A DNA stretch of 64,000 nt from an uncultured Draconibacterium sp. (GCF_963677155.1 NZ_OY781884.1:5204501-5268500), one strand, 5' to 3'; positions 8,939 through 18,898 are shown, numbered from the stretch's first letter. Translations and numbers: made by a program. The notes: generated by a model from the sequence alone, not told the origin.

Positions 8939-9472
8939 TTACTGCTCAATTTCCCGAACCAAATCAAGAATTTTATCGCGCAAGGGTTTGTATTTGAAAT
9001 ACCACAACACAAAACCAATTATCGCACCAAACAGTATCGCTCCGAGAAAGATAACCTGAGAATACAGCACTGATCTGCCTTCGCCTATCCATTCGAAAGC
9101 TAAACCGATATCCATTAATATAAGGCCCGGAATAATCGACATCACCCTTTTTTGAGCAGGCTGGTAACGTGAGGCTGCCTTTTTTAACATTTCGAGTGTA
9201 GGCAAGGAATAATCAACATAGCGATAATCCTTATAGTATTTTCGGAAAGAGAGTGCAATTACCAAAAATCCCAGAATAAGAGCAACTCCGCTAATTATGT
9301 TGTTAATGTTATGTGAATCGGTGTAGTACCTAATCGTGCGTACTATAAACACTGGTATATAAATCCAGTAAAAAATCTGAACTGCCTTTACAATTGTCGC
9401 GTACTGCCTGTCTTCCTTTTTTAGTTTCCCGGTTAATTTACTCAGATTGGTATCAAATTCATGTGCGGTCAT
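8939..9472 (-). CDS. Membrane protein encoded with an ECF sigma factor
   Basis: I do not recognise this 177-residue protein as a named family. It has a charged N-terminal stretch (about residues 1-28) and then four hydrophobic segments, near 30-45, 60-76, 110-126 and 135-153, followed by a short charged tail ending in VREIEQ. Its ATG overlaps the stop of the upstream sigma factor gene (ATGA), so the two are translationally coupled. The position is the usual one for an anti-sigma factor or membrane partner, but I see no zinc-anti-sigma motif or FecR-like periplasmic domain. A regulatory role is therefore inference from context only. Confidence 0.7.
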   Translation of the reverse strand: MTAHEFDTNLSKLTGKLKKEDRQYATIVKAVQIFYWIYIPVFIVRTIRYYTDSHNINNIISGVALILGFLVIALSFRKYYKDYRYVDYSLPTLEMLKKAASRYQPAQKRVMSIIPGLILMDIGLAFEWIGEGRSVLYSQVIFLGAILFGAIIGFVLWYFKYKPLRDKILDLVREIEQ

Positions 9473-9981
9473 AATTGTTCTCCTTTCAGCTTTTCTTTTA
9501 ATTGCGATTTAATTCGATGGATTTTCACTTTCACATTAGGTTCGGTAATACCAATAACCTCGGCAATCTCTTTCATCGAAAGCCCTTCGAGCATCAGCGA
9601 TATCAATGCTTTATCGATTACCGATAGCTGGTTAAGCTCAAGCTGCATACGTTCCAGCAACTTTTCCTCGGCCAGTTTTTGCTTCAGGTTTTCACCATCC
9701 AATATCGAATTCAGGTTTGTTGTTTCGCTGTTTACCATCAGTTTCATATGCCTGAAAGCCTTTCCGGTAAATGTTAGCGATGTGTTTACAGCCACCCGGT
9801 ACACCCATGTGCTCATGGCCGAGTCGCCCCTGAAACTATCCAGACTTTTCCAGATATTTACCAGAACCTCCTGGTACATGTCTTTCTGATCTTCAGCATT
9901 GGAATTGTAATACCTGCAGATATTGCGGATCCGCTCGCCATTGTCAGATACAATCGTGTTGAATTTCTCTTCTTTCGTCAC
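9469..9981 (-). CDS. ECF-type RNA polymerase sigma-70 factor
   Basis: This 170-residue extracytoplasmic-function sigma factor redirects RNA polymerase to a specific regulon. Region 2 is visible around residues 20-75 (YYNSNAEDQKDMYQEVLVNIWKSL split over the -10-binding helices, then MSTWVYRVAVNTS). Region 4 is around 105-160 with the helix-turn-helix LMLEGLSMKEIAEVIGITEP, followed by NVKVKIHRIKSQLKEKL. Sigma region 3 is absent, as expected. The downstream membrane protein gene overlaps it by 4 bases. An intergenic stretch of about 290 bases separates it from the next gene upstream. The target genes are unknown. Confidence 0.93.
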   Translation of the reverse strand: MTKEEKFNTIVSDNGERIRNICRYYNSNAEDQKDMYQEVLVNIWKSLDSFRGDSAMSTWVYRVAVNTSLTFTGKAFRHMKLMVNSETTNLNSILDGENLKQKLAEEKLLERMQLELNQLSVIDKALISLMLEGLSMKEIAEVIGITEPNVKVKIHRIKSQLKEKLKGEQL

Positions 9982-10210
9982 TTTTCAGTGTTTTTTCCTA
10001 TTTAGTAAAGCTAAAAACGGATAGTTACATTTTTTTCTGAAAATATTAAAAAAGAATGATTGATACAGATTTCTGAAACTTCTGCTCAGAAAGTTAACCT
10101 AATAGGAAAGTTGAAAAATAAATTGGGGAATGAGTAATTAAGGGATGTTTGAATAACTATCGCGAATAAAAATAACCACAATAATGAGCCAATTGGTTAC
10201 AGGTAAACAC

Positions 10211-10249
10211 AAAAAGGTTCCGTTCGAATCAACAAACGGAACCTTTTTT
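10211..10249 (-). terminator. Terminator after the PEP carboxykinase-like gene
   Basis: A 14-bp stem (AAAAAGGTTCCGTT with AACGGAACCTTTTT) and a 10-base loop lie 24 bases beyond the stop of the minus-strand gene. The flanking A and T runs mean it could work in both directions. Confidence 0.85.
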
Positions 10250-10272
10250 ATTTTGCTTTATTCATCTATTTA

Positions 10273-13200
10273 CTACTTGCAAAGCGGATCAGTACCAATA
10301 GTACCAACCAAATCTTTCAGATACTGTTTCGATTCTACATTTTTCAGGCGCTCTTTAGCTTTTGCCAAACGGCCATCAATATCCATTTCTGCAACCAGAG
10401 CAGCGTTGCTTTCATTGGCTTTAAAGTCTTCCAGGTAACCGATTTGCTCCACAAGGAAAGCAATATCCTTGTCTTGTTTCAGTTTTAGGCGGGCTTTATA
10501 CCAGTCGCTTTTTAGCACCTCTTCCCTTTCGAATAGCTTGCGCAACTCCGGATCGCTAATGTCCTTACCTTCGTAATGACCATAAGCCATAACATGCAGC
10601 AATACTTTCAGCGGCGGAATAGCCGATTCAACACTTCCATCCTCGAAGAATGGCAGCGCAGCACGTTGCATGGCTTCGGTAATGTTGTTTATACCGTCAA
10701 CATAATCGTCCATTCCCTGAAGCTCTGGCTTTAGCATACGCTCGTTAAACACCGCCAGTGGTTCGTCGAACAAACGGTTCATACAACGGAAAGCAAAGTT
10801 TTTGGTTATTCGGTAGCCCAAACGGCTGGCCAGCACTTTTTGTCCTTTGTATTCAAAGTCCTCCAGTTTCTCCAGGCAGCCATTTTCAATCAGCTTTTTC
10901 GGATCGCGATCTTCGGGAACCAAACGTGCCCAAATTTCAGGAATAAGAATACTGATATCGTGATCGAAACGATTTTCCGATCCAATGTATCCGGCAGCTG
11001 AACTAAATCCCTGGTATTCGGTAAGAATATACGACAACAAGGCGTTGTTCAGGTCGGTGGTTGGCACCAGCATATTAAAAGGCCCTTTTGTAAGCGCACC
11101 TTCCAATCCGGCACCAGTTGTTGATGGCGACTTTCCGGTGATACTTGCAATAAAATCCATAAATAGCTCAGGCAACTCCTGGTAATGAATTGGATTATAA
11201 ACTGCCAGCGGGCGAACTCCGGCTTTTTTATCGGCAGGATTGTTTCTTCGCCCGGGTAATACCGCATTTACAGGCCAAACCACCGGATCTTTGTCTTTAA
11301 TCTTGCGATACAGACGCACCCCTATTTCTCCAAGGTAAGCATCCTGCGTTTCCTCCTTAAATATATTGCGCTGCAGGTAACGTGGGTTCTTTGTTGGTTC
11401 GCCGTCTACAATTCGTGGATGCGACGGTGTTACAAAATAATTATCGCCATCCCCTTCTGCCACTTCCTTAATAAAGTTTTTTACCGGCTTGGTATATCTC
11501 TCAAAACTAATGGCGTCTTCAATCAGATCTATCGCATTCTCGCGGGTTAGCGGCTCGTAATTTGTCAGGAATGTGTTATTATCCACAATTTCCTTTTCAG
11601 CTTCTTTATCGTAGCCTCTGATTACTGCTTCATCAGGGCGCTGAAACAAGTAACTCTCACAATTGGCAACCAGTTTTACACTCGGATTATTATATTCCTT
11701 ATTCAAATCCTTCAAACGGTTCGATGGCACTGTAATCGTTGCCGAAATATCATCCTCGGTTTGAATTTTCATCGACGGAACAAAATCCGAACGCAGTTTA
11801 TGCAAATACCAGCGTCCTTCTTCGTTAAATCCGATACGTACATAACTGGCAGCAATTGGATTGTGTTTGTAACGCAACACATTTCCGGGGCGGCCATTTA
11901 CAATTTCTACATTAAACAACTCGCGCCATTTTAATCCTCTCTCTTCGTTTCCACGGTAATGACGTTTTACGAAAAAGGCCAACGTGCGAACATTGTCAGG
12001 CAGGTCTTGCAAGAATTTATTGTATTCGTCGCTGTACAGATCAGACTGCGTTAATAATTTTACCGCCGAACCCAATGTACGCTCTTTACTCAGGAACGAG
12101 CGCGACGGATCGGCATCGGGGCGCACTTCTTTCCATCGGTTAGAATAATCTTTATTGATAATCTCATCAACCATATTTTCAACCTGCTCCAGATTTTCGA
12201 TATAAAACGATCCGAATTTAATGGCATTTTGCATCGATTTTGAGATTTCTGATTTTCCACCTCCGGAAACCGTACTTGGTTTGTGGCAAAACATTCCTTC
12301 CGGTGCGGTATCGATGATACGCCACATAGCTTGCGTTGGGTGTTTTACCAACTGAAATTTATGTCCGGTAGGATGTACATACACTTTATTGGGCGAAAGT
12401 TTCAGGCTGTAATCTTTGTTTTTGTATTTCCAGCTAACTGAACTTTCCTCCACATCCAGATCGGCGTTTTCAGGAATATAAACTACATCCGGATATTTTT
12501 TATCGATGGCGTAATTTCCTTCCTGCAGTTCAATCCGGTTTCCGAGCAACTTTTTCACTTCATCAAAAGAATACGGCTGATCAAACTTTTTGGTAAAATT
12601 GGTTCCAAAAACACTGTCGCTCATATTTCCACGAGGAAAAGCAATGGCGCCACCGGCATGTTCTTCTTCAACCAAACCATAAAGGTTGGCCGAATAGCTA
12701 ATTTGTGTTTTTATCTCTTTTTTCGAGTAACCAAAATAATTGTCGGCAATAAGGGTAACAACAACTCCTCGTTCATCGCGGCAGGTAATTTTAAATGCAC
12801 CACCATCGTTATACAATTCATTTTCGTCTTTCCAGCACATGCCATCGCGTTTCTGACGTTCAGATGCATCATCGTAATGTGGCAGACCAACATCTTTTTT
12901 CTTAAGCGTAGTAAGGTGTGGTGCCAAAATTATACATCCGGTGTGGCCGGTCCAATGCTCAACATCAAGTGCGGCATCGTTTACAGCCAGATTAGGATCG
13001 CCTGCATTCCCAAAAATAGTTTCAACAAAATCGAGGTTACTCACCAGACTTCCGGGTGCAAAAAAACGTACTTCCATACTCTTTTCGCTTACAATACCGG
13101 GCACTTCAGGGCAAACTACGGGGCGCAACAACAACGACACCATTACTTTGGCTTTTTCATCTTGTGCCGATGTAAATGGTAAAGTCATTAACCCGTTTGT

Positions 13201-13746
13201 TGGATTTAGAGCGGCATGCAACAAGTGTGCGAAAGTAATTTTCGGCACTTCTTTTTTATCGGCAGGCACAGGTAGTCCACCACGCACAATATGGAAAGTT
13301 CCTTTTGTTGTTCGTTTATCTTTGGCAGGATTGTTCAGAATACCCTGTTTCAAACGGTAAGAACTCAGCAAATCGCTTTTAAACTCATTCCCGTTTGGTG
13401 GCAAACTCAATTCTCGCGCCATTTTTTTCTGGTTCAACACCAAGGTATTATTTGGCAAACGATAAGGCTTTTTAAATTCAAGCTCTTTTAAATAGTCATC
13501 GATAAAATGCTGAATTCGGGCATCGGCCGGAGACATGTGCTCACTTAACAAGCGCGATTTTTCCTGAAAGCTTTTTACCAGACCTTCAGTTAATTCCTGA
13601 AATTTTGAATTGGCATATTTAGAGCCCGAGTCTGAATCATCATTAAACGTTGGCTGACCTAAGGAGGCCAACTGCAAATTGATATATTGAATCATATCGC
13701 GGCGATCTCGTCTCGTTTGTTTTGAGGGAGTGTATTTTTTACTCAT
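10273..13746 (-). CDS. Probable PPi-type phosphoenolpyruvate carboxykinase
   Basis: This 1157-residue soluble protein has no signal peptide. Its size and motifs fit the diphosphate-dependent PEP carboxykinases described from Propionibacterium and Entamoeba, which interconvert PEP plus CO2 plus phosphate with oxaloacetate plus PPi. Relevant stretches are DNYFGYSKKEIKTQISYSAN (about residue 335), comparable to the GKKCFALRIAS region of GTP-type enzymes, and FCHKPSTVSGGGKSEISKS (about residue 490), comparable to their phosphate-binding P-loop. It sits alone with its own terminator. The assignment is from memory of the family, without alignment. Many databases would still list such a protein as hypothetical. 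In this window it would connect glycolytic PEP to the succinate-propionate branch at 52.9-59.0 kb. Confidence 0.62.
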   Translation of the reverse strand: MSKKYTPSKQTRRDRRDMIQYINLQLASLGQPTFNDDSDSGSKYANSKFQELTEGLVKSFQEKSRLLSEHMSPADARIQHFIDDYLKELEFKKPYRLPNNTLVLNQKKMARELSLPPNGNEFKSDLLSSYRLKQGILNNPAKDKRTTKGTFHIVRGGLPVPADKKEVPKITFAHLLHAALNPTNGLMTLPFTSAQDEKAKVMVSLLLRPVVCPEVPGIVSEKSMEVRFFAPGSLVSNLDFVETIFGNAGDPNLAVNDAALDVEHWTGHTGCIILAPHLTTLKKKDVGLPHYDDASERQKRDGMCWKDENELYNDGGAFKITCRDERGVVVTLIADNYFGYSKKEIKTQISYSANLYGLVEEEHAGGAIAFPRGNMSDSVFGTNFTKKFDQPYSFDEVKKLLGNRIELQEGNYAIDKKYPDVVYIPENADLDVEESSVSWKYKNKDYSLKLSPNKVYVHPTGHKFQLVKHPTQAMWRIIDTAPEGMFCHKPSTVSGGGKSEISKSMQNAIKFGSFYIENLEQVENMVDEIINKDYSNRWKEVRPDADPSRSFLSKERTLGSAVKLLTQSDLYSDEYNKFLQDLPDNVRTLAFFVKRHYRGNEERGLKWRELFNVEIVNGRPGNVLRYKHNPIAASYVRIGFNEEGRWYLHKLRSDFVPSMKIQTEDDISATITVPSNRLKDLNKEYNNPSVKLVANCESYLFQRPDEAVIRGYDKEAEKEIVDNNTFLTNYEPLTRENAIDLIEDAISFERYTKPVKNFIKEVAEGDGDNYFVTPSHPRIVDGEPTKNPRYLQRNIFKEETQDAYLGEIGVRLYRKIKDKDPVVWPVNAVLPGRRNNPADKKAGVRPLAVYNPIHYQELPELFMDFIASITGKSPSTTGAGLEGALTKGPFNMLVPTTDLNNALLSYILTEYQGFSSAAGYIGSENRFDHDISILIPEIWARLVPEDRDPKKLIENGCLEKLEDFEYKGQKVLASRLGYRITKNFAFRCMNRLFDEPLAVFNERMLKPELQGMDDYVDGINNITEAMQRAALPFFEDGSVESAIPPLKVLLHVMAYGHYEGKDISDPELRKLFEREEVLKSDWYKARLKLKQDKDIAFLVEQIGYLEDFKANESNAALVAEMDIDGRLAKAKERLKNVESKQYLKDLVGTIGTDPLCK

Positions 13747-14104
13747 AATAAATATATTTCTAGTCCTTAAACAAAAATACAGAATTGAAGTTTCATCAAT
13801 TGAATGAAATTTCTTAATTCACCTTAAAACAGCAATTCTTTATTGATTTGTTAACCCTAAGAGTACTTATTCTAACAAAATGTAAAAGTTTGGCTTTTCA
13901 TCCGATATACGTGACTTTCCCGTCAATGTTACCCTTATGATATGTATCATAAGTACTTCTTAATTGTAAAATAATTTCAGGAATATCTTTGAGCTTATAT
14001 TGAATAATATTAATAGGTAAAGCAAATCAATCATTAACATATGATCGTCTAAATTATTACTATCAACCTGATTCTGTTCTACCGAAACCAAAAAACTATT
14101 ACAA
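13747..14104. other. Divergent intergenic region
   Basis: These 358 AT-rich bases separate the minus-strand PEP carboxykinase-like gene from the plus-strand porin gene and should hold both promoters. I see no reading frame or terminator. No full match to the TTTG / TAnnTTTG promoter pair could be assigned by eye. Confidence 0.5.
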
Positions 14105-15376
14105 ATGAAACACTTAAAACTAAAGACTATGCTGGTCCTAATGGCTGGTCTTATTATTTCTTCACAAACATTTGCAACCGATGGTTATTTTAGCGTTGGC
14201 TATGGTACAATTAATAAAGGATTGGCTGGTGCCGGGATTGCATTTTACCAGGGATCGCTAATTAACGGCAACCCTGCCGGTAATGTATTCCTTGGAACCA
14301 AATACCAGCTGGGAGTTAATTTCTTTAATCCAAACAGAAAGTACACTGTAACAGGAAATGCCTCAGAACAAGCTATGTTTCCATTAGCCACCGGAACAAT
14401 TGAGAGTGACAGCAAATTATTTCTAATGCCATCGGCGGGTGCCAATTGGATGCTTAACGACAACTCAAGTATTTCTGCTGCCTTATTCGGAAATGGAGGA
14501 ATGAACACTGATTATCCTACTCAGACTTTCGGTGATCAAAGTGTAACAACAACTGGCGTTAATCTTGCTCAAATGTACGGTAACATTACTTACTCGCAAA
14601 AACTGGGAGAAAAACACAGTATTGGTGTAACCGGCGTATTGGCTTATCAATATTTCGAGGCAAAAGGGTTAACAAATTTCGGCGGTTTTTCTTCTAATCC
14701 GTCAGCACTCTCTGGAAACGGAACCGACAGTGGTTTTGGTTACGGCTTTAAAATTGGATACCTGGGACATTTGACCGATAATTTCGCTGTTGGTGTTACC
14801 TACCAGTCGAAGGTTTTTATGAGCGAATTTGACGATTATGCAGGTCTTTTCGCTGAACAGGGAGATTTTGATATCCCATCGAGCTGGACAGCTGGTATTG
14901 CTTGGGAAGTTGCCAGCGATTTTACGGTAATGGCCGATGTGAAACAAATTATGTACGGAGATATAAAATCGATTGGAAATCCGATGTCTAACCTGAATAA
15001 TGCAATGATGGGTGATGCCACCAGCATGTTAGGCGGTGATAATGGTGCCGGATTTGGATGGGACAACATTATGGTTTACAAACTTGGTTTTAACTATGCA
15101 GGTGTCGAGACCTGGGAATTCCGCGCCGGACTTTCTATTGGCGACAACCCAGTTCCTTCATCAGAAGTAATGTTTAATATTCTTGCACCTGGTGTAATTG
15201 AGAACCAGATTGCACTTGGTTTATCAAAAGAAGTTGGAAAATCGGGCAATCAATTCCACGTTGCATTTAATTATGCAATGAACAACAGCGTTGAAGGCGC
15301 AAATCCAATGGCTCCTCAACAAACTATTGACATTGAAATGAACCAGTTTGAACTGGAACTTGGATTCTCGTTCTAA
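14105..15376 (+). CDS. OmpP1/FadL-family outer membrane transport protein
   Basis: This 423-residue protein is an outer membrane barrel that lets hydrophobic compounds such as long-chain fatty acids enter. The signal peptide spans about residues 1-24 (ending SQTFA). The mature start TDGYFSVGYGTINKGLAGAG and the early NPAG motif are typical of the FadL N-terminal hatch. The remainder alternates polar and aromatic residues as beta strands and ends ELELGFSF with a terminal Phe, as outer membrane proteins do. Length is normal for the family. It is a single gene with its own terminator. The exact substrate cannot be told; TodX-like aromatic uptake is an alternative. Confidence 0.88.
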   Translation: MKHLKLKTMLVLMAGLIISSQTFATDGYFSVGYGTINKGLAGAGIAFYQGSLINGNPAGNVFLGTKYQLGVNFFNPNRKYTVTGNASEQAMFPLATGTIESDSKLFLMPSAGANWMLNDNSSISAALFGNGGMNTDYPTQTFGDQSVTTTGVNLAQMYGNITYSQKLGEKHSIGVTGVLAYQYFEAKGLTNFGGFSSNPSALSGNGTDSGFGYGFKIGYLGHLTDNFAVGVTYQSKVFMSEFDDYAGLFAEQGDFDIPSSWTAGIAWEVASDFTVMADVKQIMYGDIKSIGNPMSNLNNAMMGDATSMLGGDNGAGFGWDNIMVYKLGFNYAGVETWEFRAGLSIGDNPVPSSEVMFNILAPGVIENQIALGLSKEVGKSGNQFHVAFNYAMNNSVEGANPMAPQQTIDIEMNQFELELGFSF

Positions 15377-15425
15377 CGAATATAATTTAGCATACTCCAA
15401 AAATTTAGAAATAGTATAATTTCTG

Positions 15426-15450
15426 ACCCGGGCTTTCGTCCGGGTTTTTT
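15426..15450 (+). terminator. Terminator of the FadL-like gene
   Basis: The stem ACCCGG / CCGGGT with loop GCTTTCGT is followed by TTTTTTATT, 47 bases after the stop codon. Confidence 0.85.
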
Positions 15451-15530
15451 ATTACTTTTTATTTTGAACTCTTCCCCGATTTAACTGTAATTAGTATTTT
15501 AACCGCTAATATTAATTTGAAAGAACAGAA

Positions 15531-16298
15531 ATGAAACTTATATCATGGAATGTAAACGGAATACGTGCCGTTACTAAAAAGAATTTTTTTGAAGATTTTA
15601 AACAATTGGATGCCGATATGTTATGCCTTCAGGAAACAAAGGCGCAGGATGATCAGGTAGCAGAAACACTGGCGCCTATTGCAGGCTACCATATTTATTC
15701 CAATTCGGCCGAAAAGAAAGGCTACTCTGGAACAGCAATCCTTTCAAAGACGAAACCGGTAAGCGTTTCGCGCGATATGGGAATTGATATTCATGATACG
15801 GAAGGTCGCGTTTTATGCCTCGAATATGAAAAGTTTTATTTGGTAAATGTGTATGTACCTAACTCGGGTAGCGAATTAAAACGTTTGGATTACCGACAGG
15901 AATGGGACCTGGCATTTTTCAATTACCTGAAAGACCTGGAGAAAAAAAAGCCAGTAGTAGTGTGTGGCGATTTTAACGTAGCCCACCGCCCTATCGATCT
16001 GGCACGGCCAAAACCAAACTACAATAAATCGGCCGGCTTTATGCAGGAAGAAATTGACGGAATGGACCGCTTTACACAAGGCGGACTTATTGATACTTTC
16101 CGACATTTTTATCCCGATGTTGCCGATAAATATTCATGGTGGAGTTACCGGGCCGGCGCGCGTGGCAAAAACGTAGGCTGGAGAATCGATTATTTCCTCG
16201 TTTCTGAAAGTTTTATTCCACAAGTACAAAAAGCGTATATTTTAAACGAAGTTATGGGCTCCGACCATTGTCCGGTAGCCATTGAAATAGCCAGTTAA
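15531..16298 (+). CDS. xth: Exodeoxyribonuclease III (AP endonuclease)
   Basis: This 255-residue enzyme of the endonuclease/exonuclease/phosphatase fold cleaves DNA at abasic sites in base-excision repair. Conserved motifs are all present: the start MKLISWNVNGIRA, the metal-binding LQETKAQ, the catalytic GDFNVAH and the C-terminal GSDHCPVAIEI. Length matches the ExoA/Xth family (about 250-270). It is transcribed alone: a terminator lies upstream after the porin gene and another follows its stop. Specificity within the family (AP endonuclease versus 3' exonuclease) cannot be resolved by eye. Confidence 0.95.
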   Translation: MKLISWNVNGIRAVTKKNFFEDFKQLDADMLCLQETKAQDDQVAETLAPIAGYHIYSNSAEKKGYSGTAILSKTKPVSVSRDMGIDIHDTEGRVLCLEYEKFYLVNVYVPNSGSELKRLDYRQEWDLAFFNYLKDLEKKKPVVVCGDFNVAHRPIDLARPKPNYNKSAGFMQEEIDGMDRFTQGGLIDTFRHFYPDVADKYSWWSYRAGARGKNVGWRIDYFLVSESFIPQVQKAYILNEVMGSDHCPVAIEIAS

Positions 16299-16320
16299 TA
16301 TATAACTATCATAAAAGTTT

Positions 16321-16353
16321 CAGCGGGTGAATTAAGGTTCTCCCGCTGTTTTT
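16321..16353 (+). terminator. Terminator of the exonuclease III gene
   Basis: The stem CAGCGGG / CCCGCTG with a 14-base loop is followed by TTTTTAT, 23 bases after the stop. It lies just upstream of the hrpB start region. Confidence 0.75.
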
Positions 16354-16394
16354 ATATAAAAACACTCTACTTTTGCATTTTAAACAGAAATATA

Positions 16395-18881
16395 TTGAAT
16401 TTCGATCCACATACTACCAATTTACCCATCGTTGACGTTATCGGCGAAGTAAAACAACACCTGCAAAAGGAAAATACGTTAATAGTTCACGCACCTCCCG
16501 GAGCCGGGAAAAGTACTGTTCTACCACTTGTGCTTCTTGAAGAAAGCTGGCTGAAAGGGCAAAAGATTATTATGCTTGAGCCTCGCCGCCTTGCCGCCAG
16601 AAGTATTGCTACCCGCCTGTCCGAACTTTTAGATGAGCCGGTTGGGAAACGAGTTGGTTACCGCATTCGTTTTGACAATTGTGTTAGTAAATCCACACAA
16701 CTGGAAGTGGTTACAGAAGGAATTCTAACCCGCATGTTGCAAAGCGATAATGCATTGGAAGGTGTTGGAATGGTTATTTTTGATGAGTTTCACGAACGTA
16801 GTCTTTTTGCCGATGTGGCTTTGGCGCTATCGCGCGAAGCGCAGCAAATTTTACGTCCTGATCTGCGTATCATGATCATGTCGGCTACCCTAAATATGCC
16901 ACAACTTACGCAGTTGCTTAACGCACCGTCGGTAGTTAGCGAAGGACGCCAGTATGCTATTGAGATTCATTATGAAGGAGACAACGACCTAAAGCTTCTA
17001 CCTGAATTGACCAGTCGAGTGATAACAAAAGCAGTTGAAAAGCACGATGGTGACATTTTAGTGTTTTTGCCCGGCGAAGCAGAAATAAAAAACACAGAAA
17101 CTATTTTAAGAAGCAAACACAAAGGAATTGCCATTCATCCGCTTTACGGACAGCTGCCGCCACAAAAACAGTTTGCAGCCATTATGCCCAGTCGCGAAGG
17201 ACGGCGAAAAATCATTCTTGCCACATCCATCGCCGAAACCAGCTTAACGATTGAAGGCGTTAAAGTTGTGGTTGACTGTGGATTTAGCCGAACACTTAAG
17301 TTTAATCCAAACACAGGTCTGTCGCGCCTCGAAACGACGGAAATAACTTTAGATTCCGCCGACCAGAGAGCCGGACGTGCAGGCCGACTTGGCCCCGGCG
17401 TTTGTTACCGCATGTGGACAAAAGCAACACATCATCGTTTGAACAAACATCGCACACCGGAAATAGAAGAAGCTGACCTTGCTTCGCTTGCCCTTGAAAT
17501 GGCAATATGGGGTGTTGATGACATCAATAAATTGACATGGCTAACTCCCCCACCAAAAGGCCATGTAAGGCAAGCCAACGAATTACTGGAGCAATTGGAT
17601 GCTGTTGATGACGGAAAAATTACAGAACATGGTAAAGCAATACATCGCCTGCCTTGTCATCCGCGACTGGCCCACATGTTACTTTTGGCGCAAAACGATG
17701 ATCTTACAGCTCTGGCATGCGATACTGCTGCTATTTTGGAAGAACGCGATCCGCTAAACCGCGATGCCGGAATTGATATAAACTTACGCATTGAGGCTTT
17801 GCGCCGTTATCGCACCGGAAGTTTAAAAAACAAGCGACTGAAACATATTGCCAAAATTTCGGCGCAATACCAGAAAATGCTAAATATTGATGAAGATAAT
17901 TCATCTGTTGATCCATTTGAAACCGGGTTATTGCTGGCCTACGCTTACCCGGAACGCATTGCTCATGCAACTCCCGGCAATAATGCCCAGTTTAAACTGG
18001 CGAACGGTAATATCGCTGCTGCCGGGCACGAAGACCATCTTGCACATGAAGATTGGCTGTCGATCGCAAGTGTAAATGCCCGCGATGGTGTTGGCCGCAT
18101 ATTTCTGGCATCGCCATTAAATCCACGTGACCTCGCGCCGATGGTTAAAACCGTTGAATCCATCAGCTGGGATACAAAAAGAGGTGGTTTTTCCGCTTTT
18201 TCTGAATTACGAATTGGCAGCATTATTCTTCAACAAAAGCCATTGCAGAATTATAATATCGACCAGAAAATAAAGGCTATCTCTGATGCCGTAAAAAAAG
18301 AAGGTGCCTGGTTGCTCGATTTTAATCCGGATGTAGAACAGTGGCAAAACCGAATAATCTGTCTGAGACAATGGGACGAAAATAATGATTGGCCGGATGT
18401 AAGTACAAGCCACTTGCTGGCAACCAACTACGAATGGCTTTCGCCTTACCTGGCTGATGTAAAAAAACCGGAAGACCTGAAAAAAATCGACCTGAAAAAA
18501 GTGCTGCAAAATCACTTGTCATACGAATTACAGCAATTTTTGGATAAGCTTGCTCCCGAGAAGCTTCAAGTACCGAGTGGATCTAATATCAAGTTGAAAT
18601 ATGGATCAAGTGGCGAAGCACCAATTCTGGCAGTTCGTTTGCAGGAAATGTTTGGTTTACTTGAAACACCAACGGTAAATAATGGGAAAGAAAAAGTCTT
18701 GTTGCACCTGTTATCACCCGGATTTAAGCCCATGCAAGTTACCAATGATTTGAACAGCTTTTGGGCAAATACCTATTTTGAAGTAAAGAAGGAATTGAAA
18801 GCACGCTATCCGAAACACCACTGGCCCGATAATCCGCTGAAAGCAGAGCCTTTGAGAGGTGTCAAACACCGACGATCTTAA
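16395..18881 (+). CDS. hrpB: ATP-dependent helicase HrpB
   Basis: This 828-residue DEAH/RHA-type RNA helicase belongs to the HrpB family. It shows APPGAGKST (Walker A, residues 33-41), DEFHERS (motif II), SATL (motif III), an ILATSIAETSLTIEG stretch and QRAGRAGRLGPG (motif VI), then a helicase-associated domain and the HrpB C-terminal domain. The frame begins with TTG at 16395. There is no ATG before the Walker A motif (the first in-frame Met is well inside the ATPase domain), so a non-ATG start is needed; TTG at 16395 or ATT at 16377 are the options. The cellular role of HrpB is poorly defined in general. It begins 41 bases after the exonuclease terminator. Confidence 0.93.
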   Translation: MNFDPHTTNLPIVDVIGEVKQHLQKENTLIVHAPPGAGKSTVLPLVLLEESWLKGQKIIMLEPRRLAARSIATRLSELLDEPVGKRVGYRIRFDNCVSKSTQLEVVTEGILTRMLQSDNALEGVGMVIFDEFHERSLFADVALALSREAQQILRPDLRIMIMSATLNMPQLTQLLNAPSVVSEGRQYAIEIHYEGDNDLKLLPELTSRVITKAVEKHDGDILVFLPGEAEIKNTETILRSKHKGIAIHPLYGQLPPQKQFAAIMPSREGRRKIILATSIAETSLTIEGVKVVVDCGFSRTLKFNPNTGLSRLETTEITLDSADQRAGRAGRLGPGVCYRMWTKATHHRLNKHRTPEIEEADLASLALEMAIWGVDDINKLTWLTPPPKGHVRQANELLEQLDAVDDGKITEHGKAIHRLPCHPRLAHMLLLAQNDDLTALACDTAAILEERDPLNRDAGIDINLRIEALRRYRTGSLKNKRLKHIAKISAQYQKMLNIDEDNSSVDPFETGLLLAYAYPERIAHATPGNNAQFKLANGNIAAAGHEDHLAHEDWLSIASVNARDGVGRIFLASPLNPRDLAPMVKTVESISWDTKRGGFSAFSELRIGSIILQQKPLQNYNIDQKIKAISDAVKKEGAWLLDFNPDVEQWQNRIICLRQWDENNDWPDVSTSHLLATNYEWLSPYLADVKKPEDLKKIDLKKVLQNHLSYELQQFLDKLAPEKLQVPSGSNIKLKYGSSGEAPILAVRLQEMFGLLETPTVNNGKEKVLLHLLSPGFKPMQVTNDLNSFWANTYFEVKKELKARYPKHHWPDNPLKAEPLRGVKHRRS

Positions 18882-18898
18882 ACCATTCAACTTTATCT

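Noticed and set aside
12658-13182. 174-codon plus-strand frame opposite the PEP carboxykinase-like gene
   Set aside because: It is a shadow of the 1157-residue frame; hydrophobic content is an artefact of the antisense reading.
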